56,793 nucleotides of DNA from CAYMWF01 sp964394085 [NCBI: uncultured Gemmatimonadota bacterium] (GTDB lineage: Bacteria > GCA-2686955 > CAYMWF01), in the NCBI GenBank assembly GCA_964394085.1, contig CAYMWF010000015.1, forward strand, positions 26,286-83,078, written 5' to 3'. Position numbers and translations under genes: made by a program. The notes beneath the pieces were generated by a model. It made no database searches. It saw only the letters and a program-made list of their open reading frames with translations, and was not told the origin of the DNA. Each line of letters opens with the position of its first letter. Within the stretch, counting starts at the first letter, position 1. Below, one piece after another: positions 46,007-55,487 of the stretch.

Positions 46007-49000
46007 TCAGGGGTGAGGATCGTTCGTAACGGGCTCGATTCTCCCGACTTCTATAGAGAGCGGGAACCGGACCAGAGCCGTAGTCCCCCGCCCTTCCGCG
46101 GCGGTCACCGTGATGTCGGCGCCGTATCTTTCAAGGATGCTCTGGACGATCGGAAGGCCCAGACCCGTTCCCTGGGATTTGGTTGAAAAGTAAGGTTCGA
46201 AGAGACGGTCCTTCGCATCGTCCGATATACCGGTCCCTGTATCATTTATGGAAAGCTCCTGCCCTCCCTCGGGATCCGACCTGAGAGAAATCGACAATAC
46301 GCCCGATTCCCCCATGGCCTGCAGGGCGTTTTCCACCAGGTTTACGATGACGCGCCGGAGTTCTTCCTCGGCCATGCGCACGGGGGGCAGATCCTGAGGA
46401 AGGCTGGTCCGAACCTGGATACCCCGGCTTTCCAGGTGACCGTAGTCCGAGAGGCAGTTTTTCACGATCCCGTCGACCCGGACCTCCACCGGAACCCGGT
46501 CGGGTCGGCCGGCGAACCAGGAAAATTCGGTGGCGATGCGCCTCAGACGTTCGATCTGTTCGATTATAACTTCCAGACTCTCGTGCAGAATCTCGTCGAA
46601 ACCGTCAGCACCGTCACGCCATGCATGGCTGATATGCTGAGCCTGGAGTTTCATGGGTGTCAGAGGATTTTTTATTTCATGGGCTACCTGTCTGGCCATT
46701 TCACCCCATGCAACGAGCTTTTTCGACCTTATGACGTCAGATAAATCTTCTATTACGAGCACTACACCGAGAAGACCGCCCTGGCTCGATTCGAGCCTGT
46801 GCGCTGTCATCCGCCATGTTCCGCCGCCCTTGCCGCCGGGCGGAGAAGTTTCCCTTTGCAGGGAATTCGATTCGCCCGTCAAGACGGATTCGAGCATGCC
46901 CGCCTGCTCGGCATAGCCGGCGGTGGAAAGCAATACCGATGCCGATAAACCGCGTTCTTCATCCGGTACCGGAACTCCATCCTCCTCTCCGCGGTCCTCG
47001 GGATCTTCCTGCTTCAGAAGTTCCCTGCGCATCTTGCGATTCACAAAAACCACCCTGCCGCCGCTATCCGCCGCGAGCACGGCCGCATCCAAGCTGTCAA
47101 GAGTCGAGGACAGGAAGTTCCTGTTCCTCTCAAGAAGGTCCCGGTTCTTTTTTAAACGGTCGGACATGATATTGAATGAGGAAACAAGCCGCTTTACTTC
47201 ATCAAGGCTCGAGACAGCCCCGATACGCCCGAACCAGCCCCTGGCCAGCTGCTCGGTCACTCTCGTCACACGGGCTATCGACACGGAAATCCTGGCCGAA
47301 AGGACCAGGCTGCCCGTCATTGTCAAAAGAACCCACAGAGCGGCGAGCCCGGCGATGCTGGCGGTGAACAGGCTCCGTTCAACGGCCGCTTTTTCTTCGA
47401 AGGCCTGCAATGTCACTGCGATGGCCCCAACGTATTTCCCTTCTTCGTCCTCGAGCGCCCTGTATCCCGTTAAATGGGTGATGCCCCCGAGAGATTCTTC
47501 GGCGATAACGGATACCTCACCCTCATACATGAATTTTCTGTAGACCGAGCCGTCCATCCTGCCTTGCCGCAATCCCGCAAGAAGATATTCGGGCCTGTTA
47601 TCAGCGGATATATCCTTGCCGGTATAGATCCTTACGTCGCCGGTCAGCACAGCGGCCATGTCCCGGCAGAACCGCCCGTCCAGGCTCAGCTCCACGCTGC
47701 CCGATTGTTTCGAATCACCTATCATGATAAGGCCCAGGCCGGAACCGTCCGTGCAGAAACCGGCAGCTCTGAACTGCATCCTGTCCGGCTCTATGGCTTG
47801 CATCCCTCCGGATTCTTCGGCCTTTTCCCTGCTCTCCGGAAGCCGACCGTCAAATTTCAATCTGCCGCTCTCAAGGACGCCGGTAAGCTGTTCCATGCCG
47901 CGGCGAATCCTTTCTTCATGCTGTTCCCTGAGGTTCCCGGTGCGATATTGCACAGCAAAAGCGCCCCAGAAGAGGATCGGCAGCAGGGAAAGCACCACCA
48001 TGGCCACCAGGAGCCTGAACCTGAACGAATCGAACACCGATCGCCATCTGCCGGGAGAGCCGGCATCCCGGAGAAACACCGGCGCCGCAAGCAGCATCAA
48101 AGCCGTCGCAAGCCCGAGGATCCCGAGAAGGAACGTTATTCGCCATCTTGTTCCATCGTCCTCACCGCCGGGTGCGGCATCGAAAACCGCGGCCCCGGGA
48201 GGGACGAAAACTCCCCCGGCGGATTGAGGGCCAAGGGCTGTAACTATGACCTGGAGATTCTCTCCTTCATCCGCACGAAGGCGGAGCCGTCCGGTATAGA
48301 AGGGCACCTCCATGTCACCGTTGCCGGGGTGATGCTCCCAGCCACGGAGGATCACGAGTTCCCCCGTGGCCCCGACCTTCTCGAGCAGATCGAGAGCACC
48401 GAGCCTGAACCAGGAGGGAAATCCCGCTGAAAAATGGGCTAAAGCTTCTCCGGTTTCGGAGTACAGCTCCACGGCGGAGGGGATTCCCTCGGCGGCGAGA
48501 CCCGTGCGGAGCCAGGCCCGGTAAGCCGATCTGTTTCCGGCGCCCCAGGCATCGAGGGATATCGGTGGAGAATCTTCCTTGTCTGCGGATATGCCGCTCC
48601 CGATAATCCCTTCAGCGCCGAAACGGGCGAAATCCTCGAGGGTCTCTTCCACCAGCATCCGAATCCAGACCTGCTCCCCTTCGTTCGCGGCTTTGACCGC
48701 GCTCCTCCAGCCGCCTTCGCCCCCCTGCATCCCGTATTGGGCGAACAGGATCGATACTGCCGATATCACCGGGAAAAAAATCAGCCTTGAAATGGGAACC
48801 GAGCCGCGTTTAGCGGATGGACCTTCCGCGAGGAAAACTCCGAAAACGGTCAGAAGCAGGAAGTACAGCACCGCTGCTGTTCCATTTTCAATCGTCGACG
48901 GTGCGGTGAACCATCCCCCAGCTACCGGGATCAATATCGCCGCCGCAATGCCGCGTTTCCTCCATCCGCAAGACGCGGCCAGCCTGGAGATGGTTCCGGT

Positions 49001-50440
49001 GAATAATACTGTAACAGCAGTGAGAATCACTGCGGCGGCAGAAAGGAGGATTTCGGGAGCCCCGAAGAAAACTCCCCGGAAGGGAGGGAATACGCCGGGG
49101 GCGGATGACGGAATTGAAAAGAGGATGCCCGGCGCGAACACCCAGGCCGCGAATGCGCTCAGAATAAAAAGAGGCGAATAACGCAGCAAAACGCCCGGAC
49201 CGGACCGGCCGGCGGCGACACCGCTCCTTCCGCCCCGGGCGAACCGCAGCCACCAGACACCCACGATTGAAAGCTGGAGTGCCGTTAAAAAAAGATCGGC
49301 GGGTGATCTCAAAAGCCCGAACCCGGCAACGGAGGCGTAATGTTCCGGGCCGCTCTGGACCTCGCCGAACATCAGTCCTGTAAGACCCGGAACGAGCAGA
49401 AGGATTGTACGAAGGATTATCTGGCCGGCAGTGACGAGGATCAGCCCTGCAAGCGGCCGTCCCCCCGGAGCAGCGAAGATAAAAGCCGCCGTGAAGACGA
49501 CGGTCGCGAACCAGCAGGCCGCCCGCCCGGTCAGACGCAGACCTCCGGAGCGTATCAGGCCGGCGTCCAGGCACCGGACCTCGCCGGCAGGGCTCCCGTC
49601 AGGTTGGATAAGGTTGACTATATCGCCGCGGCCATCCGGATCGGAATTGCTGATAAAGGGAATTACCCGGTTTTCGGAAGAATCGCCCCGGGGGTCCGAA
49701 TCATCTCGTGTTTCAAGAGAGCCGCCCGTCCCCTCCGGTGGAATTCTCCGCGGGACGGATACAGTGAAGGCCCCATCCGGGCCGGGCTCGAGGCTGCCCT
49801 CCCGGAGTTCGACATCCACACCTGAAAGCCCGGTGGGCGTTATCAGCTGGTTCCGCCTCTCGTTGCGAAACGGAACGGGCCGTTCGAGGGGAACGAACAA
49901 TTCAACCGTATGGTCCAGACCGGCGGCGGCACGCCCTGTAAGCCACAGTATGTCCCCGTGCTTCTCAACCGTGACACGCGGGGTCTTCGAAACCGCTTTC
50001 GACAATCCGGCGGCACTGTGTTCCGAATCGGATTCTTTTCTTTTCAGCCGTTGAGGACAGCAGCCGGTCAAATCACCGGCCCAGGAAAGGGGAGTTCCGT
50101 CGCCGGCAACCACCTGAACACCGCCGTCCCATCCGGCGAACTCGGGAAATTCCGACTGGAGATAAGCCTCGAGCGTATTGAATTGTTCAGGAAAGTCTTC
50201 CACCGGAGCTGCCGCGCCGGCGATCTCTTCAGCATGGTGAGCGAGGGCTCCGGCCAGGACGGTCAGTCGTTCGGCGACCAGGGAGGCGGCTTCCCGGGGC
50301 GTGATTCCCTTGAACGCATCAGGACCAAGAAGGAGCGGAAAAACCAGGAGGACGGCGGTCGCCGGAAAGAGAACGATCAATCCCGCCCGGAGTCTGAAAC
50401 GCTCCCTTCGGGACAACCGTTCCACACCGCCGCTCTTCAT
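46007..50440 (-). CDS. Very large NtrY-like membrane sensor histidine kinase
   Basis: A 1477-residue sensor kinase. The first 800 residues hold many hydrophobic segments and long extracytoplasmic loops, then another membrane segment near 820 ('FRLLVAMVVLSLLPILFWGA') and a periplasmic region. A HAMP-like region ('ARVTRVTEQLARGWFGRIGA') near 1120, a PAS-like domain ('STLDSLDAAVLAADSGGRVV'), the phospho-acceptor histidine in 'QVAHEIKNPLTPMKLQAQHI' and the ATPase motifs 'LVENALQAMGES', 'INDTGTGISDD' and 'GTGLGLPIVQSI' complete it. Kinase parts resemble NtrY. No response regulator is adjacent. It overlaps the preceding gene by ATGA. The signal is unknown. Confidence 0.88.
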   Translation of the reverse strand: MKSGGVERLSRRERFRLRAGLIVLFPATAVLLVFPLLLGPDAFKGITPREAASLVAERLTVLAGALAHHAEEIAGAAAPVEDFPEQFNTLEAYLQSEFPEFAGWDGGVQVVAGDGTPLSWAGDLTGCCPQRLKRKESDSEHSAAGLSKAVSKTPRVTVEKHGDILWLTGRAAAGLDHTVELFVPLERPVPFRNERRNQLITPTGLSGVDVELREGSLEPGPDGAFTVSVPRRIPPEGTGGSLETRDDSDPRGDSSENRVIPFISNSDPDGRGDIVNLIQPDGSPAGEVRCLDAGLIRSGGLRLTGRAACWFATVVFTAAFIFAAPGGRPLAGLILVTAGQIILRTILLLVPGLTGLMFGEVQSGPEHYASVAGFGLLRSPADLFLTALQLSIVGVWWLRFARGGRSGVAAGRSGPGVLLRYSPLFILSAFAAWVFAPGILFSIPSSAPGVFPPFRGVFFGAPEILLSAAAVILTAVTVLFTGTISRLAASCGWRKRGIAAAILIPVAGGWFTAPSTIENGTAAVLYFLLLTVFGVFLAEGPSAKRGSVPISRLIFFPVISAVSILFAQYGMQGGEGGWRSAVKAANEGEQVWIRMLVEETLEDFARFGAEGIIGSGISADKEDSPPISLDAWGAGNRSAYRAWLRTGLAAEGIPSAVELYSETGEALAHFSAGFPSWFRLGALDLLEKVGATGELVILRGWEHHPGNGDMEVPFYTGRLRLRADEGENLQVIVTALGPQSAGGVFVPPGAAVFDAAPGGEDDGTRWRITFLLGILGLATALMLLAAPVFLRDAGSPGRWRSVFDSFRFRLLVAMVVLSLLPILFWGAFAVQYRTGNLREQHEERIRRGMEQLTGVLESGRLKFDGRLPESREKAEESGGMQAIEPDRMQFRAAGFCTDGSGLGLIMIGDSKQSGSVELSLDGRFCRDMAAVLTGDVRIYTGKDISADNRPEYLLAGLRQGRMDGSVYRKFMYEGEVSVIAEESLGGITHLTGYRALEDEEGKYVGAIAVTLQAFEEKAAVERSLFTASIAGLAALWVLLTMTGSLVLSARISVSIARVTRVTEQLARGWFGRIGAVSSLDEVKRLVSSFNIMSDRLKKNRDLLERNRNFLSSTLDSLDAAVLAADSGGRVVFVNRKMRRELLKQEDPEDRGEEDGVPVPDEERGLSASVLLSTAGYAEQAGMLESVLTGESNSLQRETSPPGGKGGGTWRMTAHRLESSQGGLLGVVLVIEDLSDVIRSKKLVAWGEMARQVAHEIKNPLTPMKLQAQHISHAWRDGADGFDEILHESLEVIIEQIERLRRIATEFSWFAGRPDRVPVEVRVDGIVKNCLSDYGHLESRGIQVRTSLPQDLPPVRMAEEELRRVIVNLVENALQAMGESGVLSISLRSDPEGGQELSINDTGTGISDDAKDRLFEPYFSTKSQGTGLGLPIVQSILERYGADITVTAAEGRGTTALVRFPLSIEVGRIEPVTNDPHP

Positions 50441-51030
50441 CTTGGAACCATCCTGATTCCGTTGACTATCCAGCGACCCTGGGATTTCGAGAGGAAAATG
50501 AATATTTTCTCTGTCCGGGGAGCGGCGCCCGGCCTCGAAACGAATTCACGCTGAACAATCACGTAGGGTGTCTCGTCGACGCTGTCGAGACCGATATATT
50601 CGATGATGCGGAAAGAGGTCGTGCGCCCCTTCCCCCATTTCTTCCTGAGAAGCAGGAGCGCCTGTTCACGTGTATATGCACGGCTGCGGCGCAGACCGGG
50701 ATCGAGTTTTATAACGACATTGTCGGGGTCGAGGATGCGGTATAACCCTTCGATATCGCGGGAGTCGAGTAATTCTTCGAGTTCCCTGAGCTGCATGGCC
50801 CACCGTTTTTTCCGCATGCTCGGCGTTTCTTCACCTTCGCCGGTGATCGCGGAATCGTTGATTTCGAGCGGCCTGTCGATGACGATTTCGATCTCGCGGT
50901 CTTTCTGGCGCTCCTGGTAACCCCGCTTCCGTGGCGAGTCATCAGTGCTTTCGTCACAGAAGGCAGCCCCCGGCAGCAGTGCGAGGCACAGAATTACGGT
51001 CGCCGGAAGGAAGACTCCGAGAAACGGCAT
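50437..51030 (-). CDS. Exported NTF2/SnoaL-like protein
   Basis: A protein of about 197 residues with a signal sequence, 'FLGVFLPATVILCLALLPGA'. The start at 51030 puts it at the N-terminus; an ATG at 51114 would add 28 residues. The mature part has a 'MQLRELEELLDSRDIEGLYR' helix and a beta-sheet ending in 'IFIFLSKSQGRWIVNGIRMV', which fits an NTF2-like cone fold. It overlaps the kinase start by four bases, so it may deliver or sense a signal for it. Family assignment is tentative. Confidence 0.65.
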   Translation of the reverse strand: MPFLGVFLPATVILCLALLPGAAFCDESTDDSPRKRGYQERQKDREIEIVIDRPLEINDSAITGEGEETPSMRKKRWAMQLRELEELLDSRDIEGLYRILDPDNVVIKLDPGLRRSRAYTREQALLLLRKKWGKGRTTSFRIIEYIGLDSVDETPYVIVQREFVSRPGAAPRTEKIFIFLSKSQGRWIVNGIRMVPR

Positions 51031-51268
51031 GCAGTAACAGGATTTGAAAATAGATATTCGTGAAGCCGTGAAACAGCGTAGTAAGGATTTGATCTGGAAA
51101 AACCGGACAGGCATTGCAGCTTACCTGCGTAACGTTATTTTTTTCTTGCCCCCGAGCAAACCTCGCATCCTTTATTGTCTACATACTGAGGAATATTGCA
51201 AGAACTGATCCGTCTTTTTCTACCTGCCGGCCGGGTAGCTGCCTGTATTATCTTATGACGGATTATTC

Positions 51269-51766
51269 TCAGATTACGCTCGAAAGAAAGATGATGCATA
51301 TGACGCATCCGGCAAGACCTTTAAAGAGGACACCGGCGATCCGGCCGAAAAAAGCGCCCGTTCCGGCGCGGGCGGCGTTTTCCAGCTTGCGGAAGCGCAG
51401 GTATTCTACGAGGAAAGCACCTGCGAAGGCACCGAGAAAAGCCCCCGGAAGCGCGAGGACAAGGCCGGCTCCGGCTCCGATCACACCTCCCGCAATGCCG
51501 CCCGCCACCGAGCCAAGCGCCCCGGGGATTGATGCGCCGTACTTGCGGCTGAAAATAATTCCCGACGCGAATTCCAGAAGCTCGCCGACGACCGCCGCTC
51601 CCAGCAGCATCAGCATGACGCGCCCCGTGATTTCGGAGAACCCGGTGCCCAGGCCGTATAAAAGAGCAAGCCCGACAAGCAGAAAGTTGCCGGGCAAACC
51701 GAGTAGAACGAACAGAAAAGAGACGAGAAAAGCCGCCAGAACAGGTATCAGAAGCAGCCATTCCAT
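51269..51766 (-). CDS. DUF456 family membrane protein
   Basis: A 165-residue integral membrane protein with four or five hydrophobic segments and glycine-rich stretches ('LGSVAGGIAGGVIGAGAGLV', 'LALPGAFLGAFAGAFLVEYL'), and the 'LGLPGNFLLVGLALLYG' and 'LELLEFASG'-like regions of DUF456. The start ATG at 51766 lies seven bases after the secF stop. Function unknown. Confidence 0.8.
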   Translation of the reverse strand: MEWLLLIPVLAAFLVSFLFVLLGLPGNFLLVGLALLYGLGTGFSEITGRVMLMLLGAAVVGELLEFASGIIFSRKYGASIPGALGSVAGGIAGGVIGAGAGLVLALPGAFLGAFAGAFLVEYLRFRKLENAARAGTGAFFGRIAGVLFKGLAGCVICIIFLSSVI

Positions 51767-51773
51767 AACGATC

Positions 51774-52694
51774 TTACTTCTTCTTACGGGCCGGCCATCG
51801 CTGCTGCCATTCGACAAGCACCGGGCTCGCGACGAAAATCGAGGAGTAGGTTCCCACCATAACCCCCACCAGCAGGGCGAAAGCGAAATCGTGAATCACG
51901 TGCCCGCCCAGGACGAACAGGGAAAGAACCACGAAGAGGGTGGTGGTCGAAGTAACTATGGTTCTGCTCAGTGTACGGTTGATACTGGCATTGATGATGA
52001 ACGGGTAGCGCTTGCGGCGCATCAGGCGAAGCTCCTCCCTGATCCGATCGAAGACCACGATGGTGTCGTTGAGAGAATAACCGACGATGGTCAACAGCGC
52101 CGCGATAACGGGAAGAGAGATCTCCTTCCCTGCAAGCGAAAAGATGCCGATGGTTATCAGCACGTCGTGAGCCAGGGCGATGATGGCCGCTATGGCGAAC
52201 CTGAACTCGAAACGCCAGGAAATATAAAGCACGATCACGAGAAGCGAAAAAAGTATCGCCTTGATGGCTTTCCCCTTGAGTTCGCTCCCGATCTTCGGCC
52301 CTACGAATTCCTCGTCGAGGATGTTGTAAGAGATGCCCGGAAAGGCGGTACGAAGGGTCTCTTTGATCTCTCCTGTACGCGAAACGCCCTCCGCCGACTG
52401 GGCACTCCTGATGATCACTTCCTGAGAGACCCCCGTGGCCGAGCCTTCTCCCATCATCTGGATTTCGCTGTCGCCCAATCCGATATCCGCAAGACTCGAT
52501 CTCAGCGATTCCACGGCCACCGGTTCGGAGAACTTCAGCCAGAGTACGCTTCCGCCGGCGAAATCGACGCTGTATTCGAGACCGCCGTGCAGGATCATCG
52601 ACAGGATGCCGATCAGAATGACAACGCCTGAAACGGCGAACATGATGTATCGTTTCGATACCAAGTCGTAGTCAGGATCCTTGAAAAATTCCAT
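51774..52694 (-). CDS. secF: Protein translocase subunit SecF
   Basis: A 306-residue membrane component of the SecDF complex, which uses the proton gradient to pull exported proteins across the inner membrane. The N-terminal helix is followed by 'YSVDFAGGSVLWLKF', a periplasmic domain to about 130, and a five-helix bundle with 'GYSLNDTIVVFDRIREELRL' near 205 and 'SINRTLSRTIVTSTTTLFVV'. It sits 32 bases after secD. Confidence 0.96.
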   Translation of the reverse strand: MEFFKDPDYDLVSKRYIMFAVSGVVILIGILSMILHGGLEYSVDFAGGSVLWLKFSEPVAVESLRSSLADIGLGDSEIQMMGEGSATGVSQEVIIRSAQSAEGVSRTGEIKETLRTAFPGISYNILDEEFVGPKIGSELKGKAIKAILFSLLVIVLYISWRFEFRFAIAAIIALAHDVLITIGIFSLAGKEISLPVIAALLTIVGYSLNDTIVVFDRIREELRLMRRKRYPFIINASINRTLSRTIVTSTTTLFVVLSLFVLGGHVIHDFAFALLVGVMVGTYSSIFVASPVLVEWQQRWPARKKK

Positions 52695-52726
52695 TTATCC
52701 CACTCCTCCCGGGTCTTCCGCCGGGG

Positions 52727-54526
52727 TCAAATGCTGATTTTCTTGAATTTGCCTCCGAAATAAACCGATTCGAAAATCAGCCTGGAGACGAGGATCGCCG
52801 TGTATAAACTGCAGATTATGCCTAGCGAAAGCGTAACGGCGAACCCCCTGATCGGCCCTGTGCCGAAGTAATAAAGGAACATGGCGGTCAGCAGGGTGGT
52901 TATGTTCGCATCCAGGATGGTCGTCACCGCCCGTGAAAATCCGCTGTCGATGGTTGCCTTCACCGTCTTGCCCGTGCGGGCCTCTTCCCTGATCCGCGAA
53001 AAAACGAGAACATTCGCATCCACCGCCATACCTATAGTCAGAATAATGCCCGCGATTCCGGGAAGAGTCAGTGTCGCATGGAACATCGACAGGAGCGCGA
53101 GCACGAAAAACAGGTTGAGAAACAGGGCCAGGTTCGCGATTATCCCGGAGAATTTGAAATAAAAGATCATAAACATTAGAACCACGATCAGCCCGAATAA
53201 TGCCGAATAGGTTCCGGCTTTGATTGAATCCGCTCCGAGGGTCGGCCCTACCGTGCGCTCCTCAACGATATTGATAGGCGCGGGAAGAGAGCCGGACCTG
53301 AGACATATGGCGAGGTCGGTAGCTTCTTCCCAGGAATAGCTCCCCTCGATCTGGGCGGAACCGTCGGGAATGCGGGACCTGAGAACGGGTGCTGTATGGA
53401 TCTTGCCGTCGAGCACGATGGCAAGCCGCCGCCCCAGGTGCTCACCCGTGAAATCGGCGAATTTACGCACCATCTTCCGTTCGAAGGAGAGAAGAACAAT
53501 CGGTTCGATGGTCTGGTAGTTGGAGCTCGTCCTGGCGTCGGTAAGATTCGACCCCATGAATTCTGCGTTTTTTTCAAGCAGCATCAGGGTTCTGTATCGC
53601 CTGAACGGTGCGTTTTCAACCTTGACCGTCTGAAGCTTCATCCCGAGTGCCAGTTCCAGGCCCTCCGGAACGAGAGCCTTTACCTCGGGATCCGCAAGAT
53701 ATTTCTCGATTTGAGAGAGGTTGTTTTCCGGTATTACGAAATCGCTCCCGTAGAATCCGAGAAGTGATGTGAAAGGCTGCTCGTCGCTCGACTCGTATCC
53801 CGGAACAGGTGTTTCTTCTTCACTGCCGATAAAGAGCTCTTCGAGTTCGTCCTTTTCAGCATCCTCAGCTTCAACCATGCTGTCCGCGGCTGACCCCTCC
53901 GCATCAGAGCCGGCGCCCTGGTCCGGCGACTCGCCGGCAGACTCCTCCGAAACGCCCGTCTCCGATGCATCGGCTGCTTCACGCGCCGGTTCTTCGATAT
54001 CTTCTTCAAGCGGTTCCACCCCTTTTTCGAGCAGGAGACGATCGCGAAGCAGCATATCTATTCTGTCGAGGACGAATTTAGTCTCTTCCGGTTCTTCAAC
54101 CAGCCTGAACTCGAGGAGGGCCGTCTGGCGGATGATCTCCTTGGCCCGCTCCTGGTCGCTGATGCCGGGAAGCTGGATAAGGATGCGATCTTCACCCTGC
54201 GGCTGAATTACAGGCTCGGCCACGCCGAACTCGTCCACCCTGTTGCGGATAATTTCAAGGACCCGCTGACGCGCGTCATCCGCCTGTTCAGGAGGGAGTT
54301 TTTCTTTGTCCACTTCGAGAACGAGATGCATGCCGCCCTTCAGGTCGAGACCGAGGTTTATCGACTCTTTTTCGAGAGCGGTCAGCGCCTCGGGATCTTC
54401 GTTTCTCAGGATCTGTATCTCCTCATCCGATTTCGCCATGAGTTTGAACGTGGGAACGAGTTCCCATATCGAAACTATGGCCAGGACGATAGTCAGACCG
54501 AGTATCCATTTACTTCTGTTGCTCAT
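52727..54526 (-). CDS. secD: Protein translocase subunit SecD
   Basis: A 599-residue partner of SecF. 'INLGLDLKGGMHLVLEVDKE' near residue 56, 'ILIQLPGISDQERAKEIIRQ' near 112 and the membrane segments after 430 ('GIILTIGMAVDANVLVFSRI', 'FAVTLSLGIICSLYTAILVS') are characteristic. A very acidic Ser/Glu/Asp-rich insertion of about 80 residues (roughly 178-255) lies in the periplasmic domain and is not usual. No YajC gene precedes it. The 160-base gap to pdxJ holds no gene. Confidence 0.96.
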   Translation of the reverse strand: MSNRSKWILGLTIVLAIVSIWELVPTFKLMAKSDEEIQILRNEDPEALTALEKESINLGLDLKGGMHLVLEVDKEKLPPEQADDARQRVLEIIRNRVDEFGVAEPVIQPQGEDRILIQLPGISDQERAKEIIRQTALLEFRLVEEPEETKFVLDRIDMLLRDRLLLEKGVEPLEEDIEEPAREAADASETGVSEESAGESPDQGAGSDAEGSAADSMVEAEDAEKDELEELFIGSEEETPVPGYESSDEQPFTSLLGFYGSDFVIPENNLSQIEKYLADPEVKALVPEGLELALGMKLQTVKVENAPFRRYRTLMLLEKNAEFMGSNLTDARTSSNYQTIEPIVLLSFERKMVRKFADFTGEHLGRRLAIVLDGKIHTAPVLRSRIPDGSAQIEGSYSWEEATDLAICLRSGSLPAPINIVEERTVGPTLGADSIKAGTYSALFGLIVVLMFMIFYFKFSGIIANLALFLNLFFVLALLSMFHATLTLPGIAGIILTIGMAVDANVLVFSRIREEARTGKTVKATIDSGFSRAVTTILDANITTLLTAMFLYYFGTGPIRGFAVTLSLGIICSLYTAILVSRLIFESVYFGGKFKKISI

Positions 54527-54686
54527 GTTCCTTCATCCCTGTCTTTCAACATCCGTTTAGGGGCGGGCGCCGCTCGGGGGCACTCTCCCCATTAAGCGAA
54601 CGGGCTGCAACCCGGCCGCAGGTTCTAATTGTTCAGGCTGATGCTTGTTCGTCCGTTTTAAGAACTCAAGCGCGAAAGTCCCGCGA

Positions 54687-55421
54687 TTATCCGTTTGCGG
54701 CTTCTCGGGCAAGGCGCACCAGCTCCACCATCTCCCTTACCGCCCGTGACAGGCCTGTGAAAACCGCCCGGGAAACGATGCTGTGCCCGATGTTGACTTC
54801 CACAATCTCGGGCAATGAAGCCACTGGAAGCACGTTATGATAATTCAACCCGTGACCGGCATGCATTTCCAGTCCGAGACCGTGACCAAGCCTTGCGGAT
54901 TCGGCAACCCTGATCAGCTCCGTTTCTCTATCCCTCTCGGGAGCTCCGGCGTACGGACCGGTATGGATTTCAACACAATCCGCTCCTGTCTCAACCGCCA
55001 GCGGCATTTGCGCCGGATCGGCATCGAGAAAAAGCGAAATCTTGATTCCGGCGTCTTTCAGCCGGGCGATCCCTTCTTTGAACAGCGGAACCCTGTCCGC
55101 AATCTGCAAACCGCCCTCGGTGGTGATTTCTTCACGACGCTCGGGCACGAGGCAAACCGATTCCGGCTTGAACTCTTCGGCGATGCCCAGCATCTCATCG
55201 GTCAAAGCCATTTCAAGGTTGATGCGGGTCTGCACCACTTTTTTCAGAAAAGCAAGGTCCCGGTCGTTGATGTGCCGACGATCTTCGCGAAGATGGATTG
55301 TTATACCGTCGGCCCCGGCTGCCTCGGCGATACAGGCTGCGTACACCGGCTCGGGTTCGACACCGCCCCGGGCCTGCCTGAGCCCGGCGACATGATCGAT
55401 ATTCACTCCCAGTCTGACCAT
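54687..55421 (-). CDS. pdxJ: Pyridoxine 5'-phosphate synthase
   Basis: A 244-residue TIM-barrel enzyme that forms pyridoxine 5'-phosphate from deoxyxylulose 5-phosphate and 3-amino-2-oxopropyl phosphate. The signatures 'VNIDHVAGLRQARGG', 'DGITIHLREDRRHINDRDL', 'ETGADCVEIHTGPYAGA' and 'VNIGHSIVSRAVFTGL' match PdxJ at its usual length. Lies between the deacetylase-like gene and secD on the same strand. Confidence 0.96.
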   Translation of the reverse strand: MVRLGVNIDHVAGLRQARGGVEPEPVYAACIAEAAGADGITIHLREDRRHINDRDLAFLKKVVQTRINLEMALTDEMLGIAEEFKPESVCLVPERREEITTEGGLQIADRVPLFKEGIARLKDAGIKISLFLDADPAQMPLAVETGADCVEIHTGPYAGAPERDRETELIRVAESARLGHGLGLEMHAGHGLNYHNVLPVASLPEIVEVNIGHSIVSRAVFTGLSRAVREMVELVRLAREAANG

Positions 55422-55487
55422 GGGTCACCTGCCTTTTCGTAAATCCGCCGGCGGCTCCTGCCTGTTACATGGAACCGGACTTCATAT

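Noticed and set aside
54530-54686. GC-rich stretch between secD and pdxJ that looked like a small RNA or tRNA-like fold
   Set aside because: No cloverleaf, no CCA end and no match to SRP or tmRNA cores could be built.
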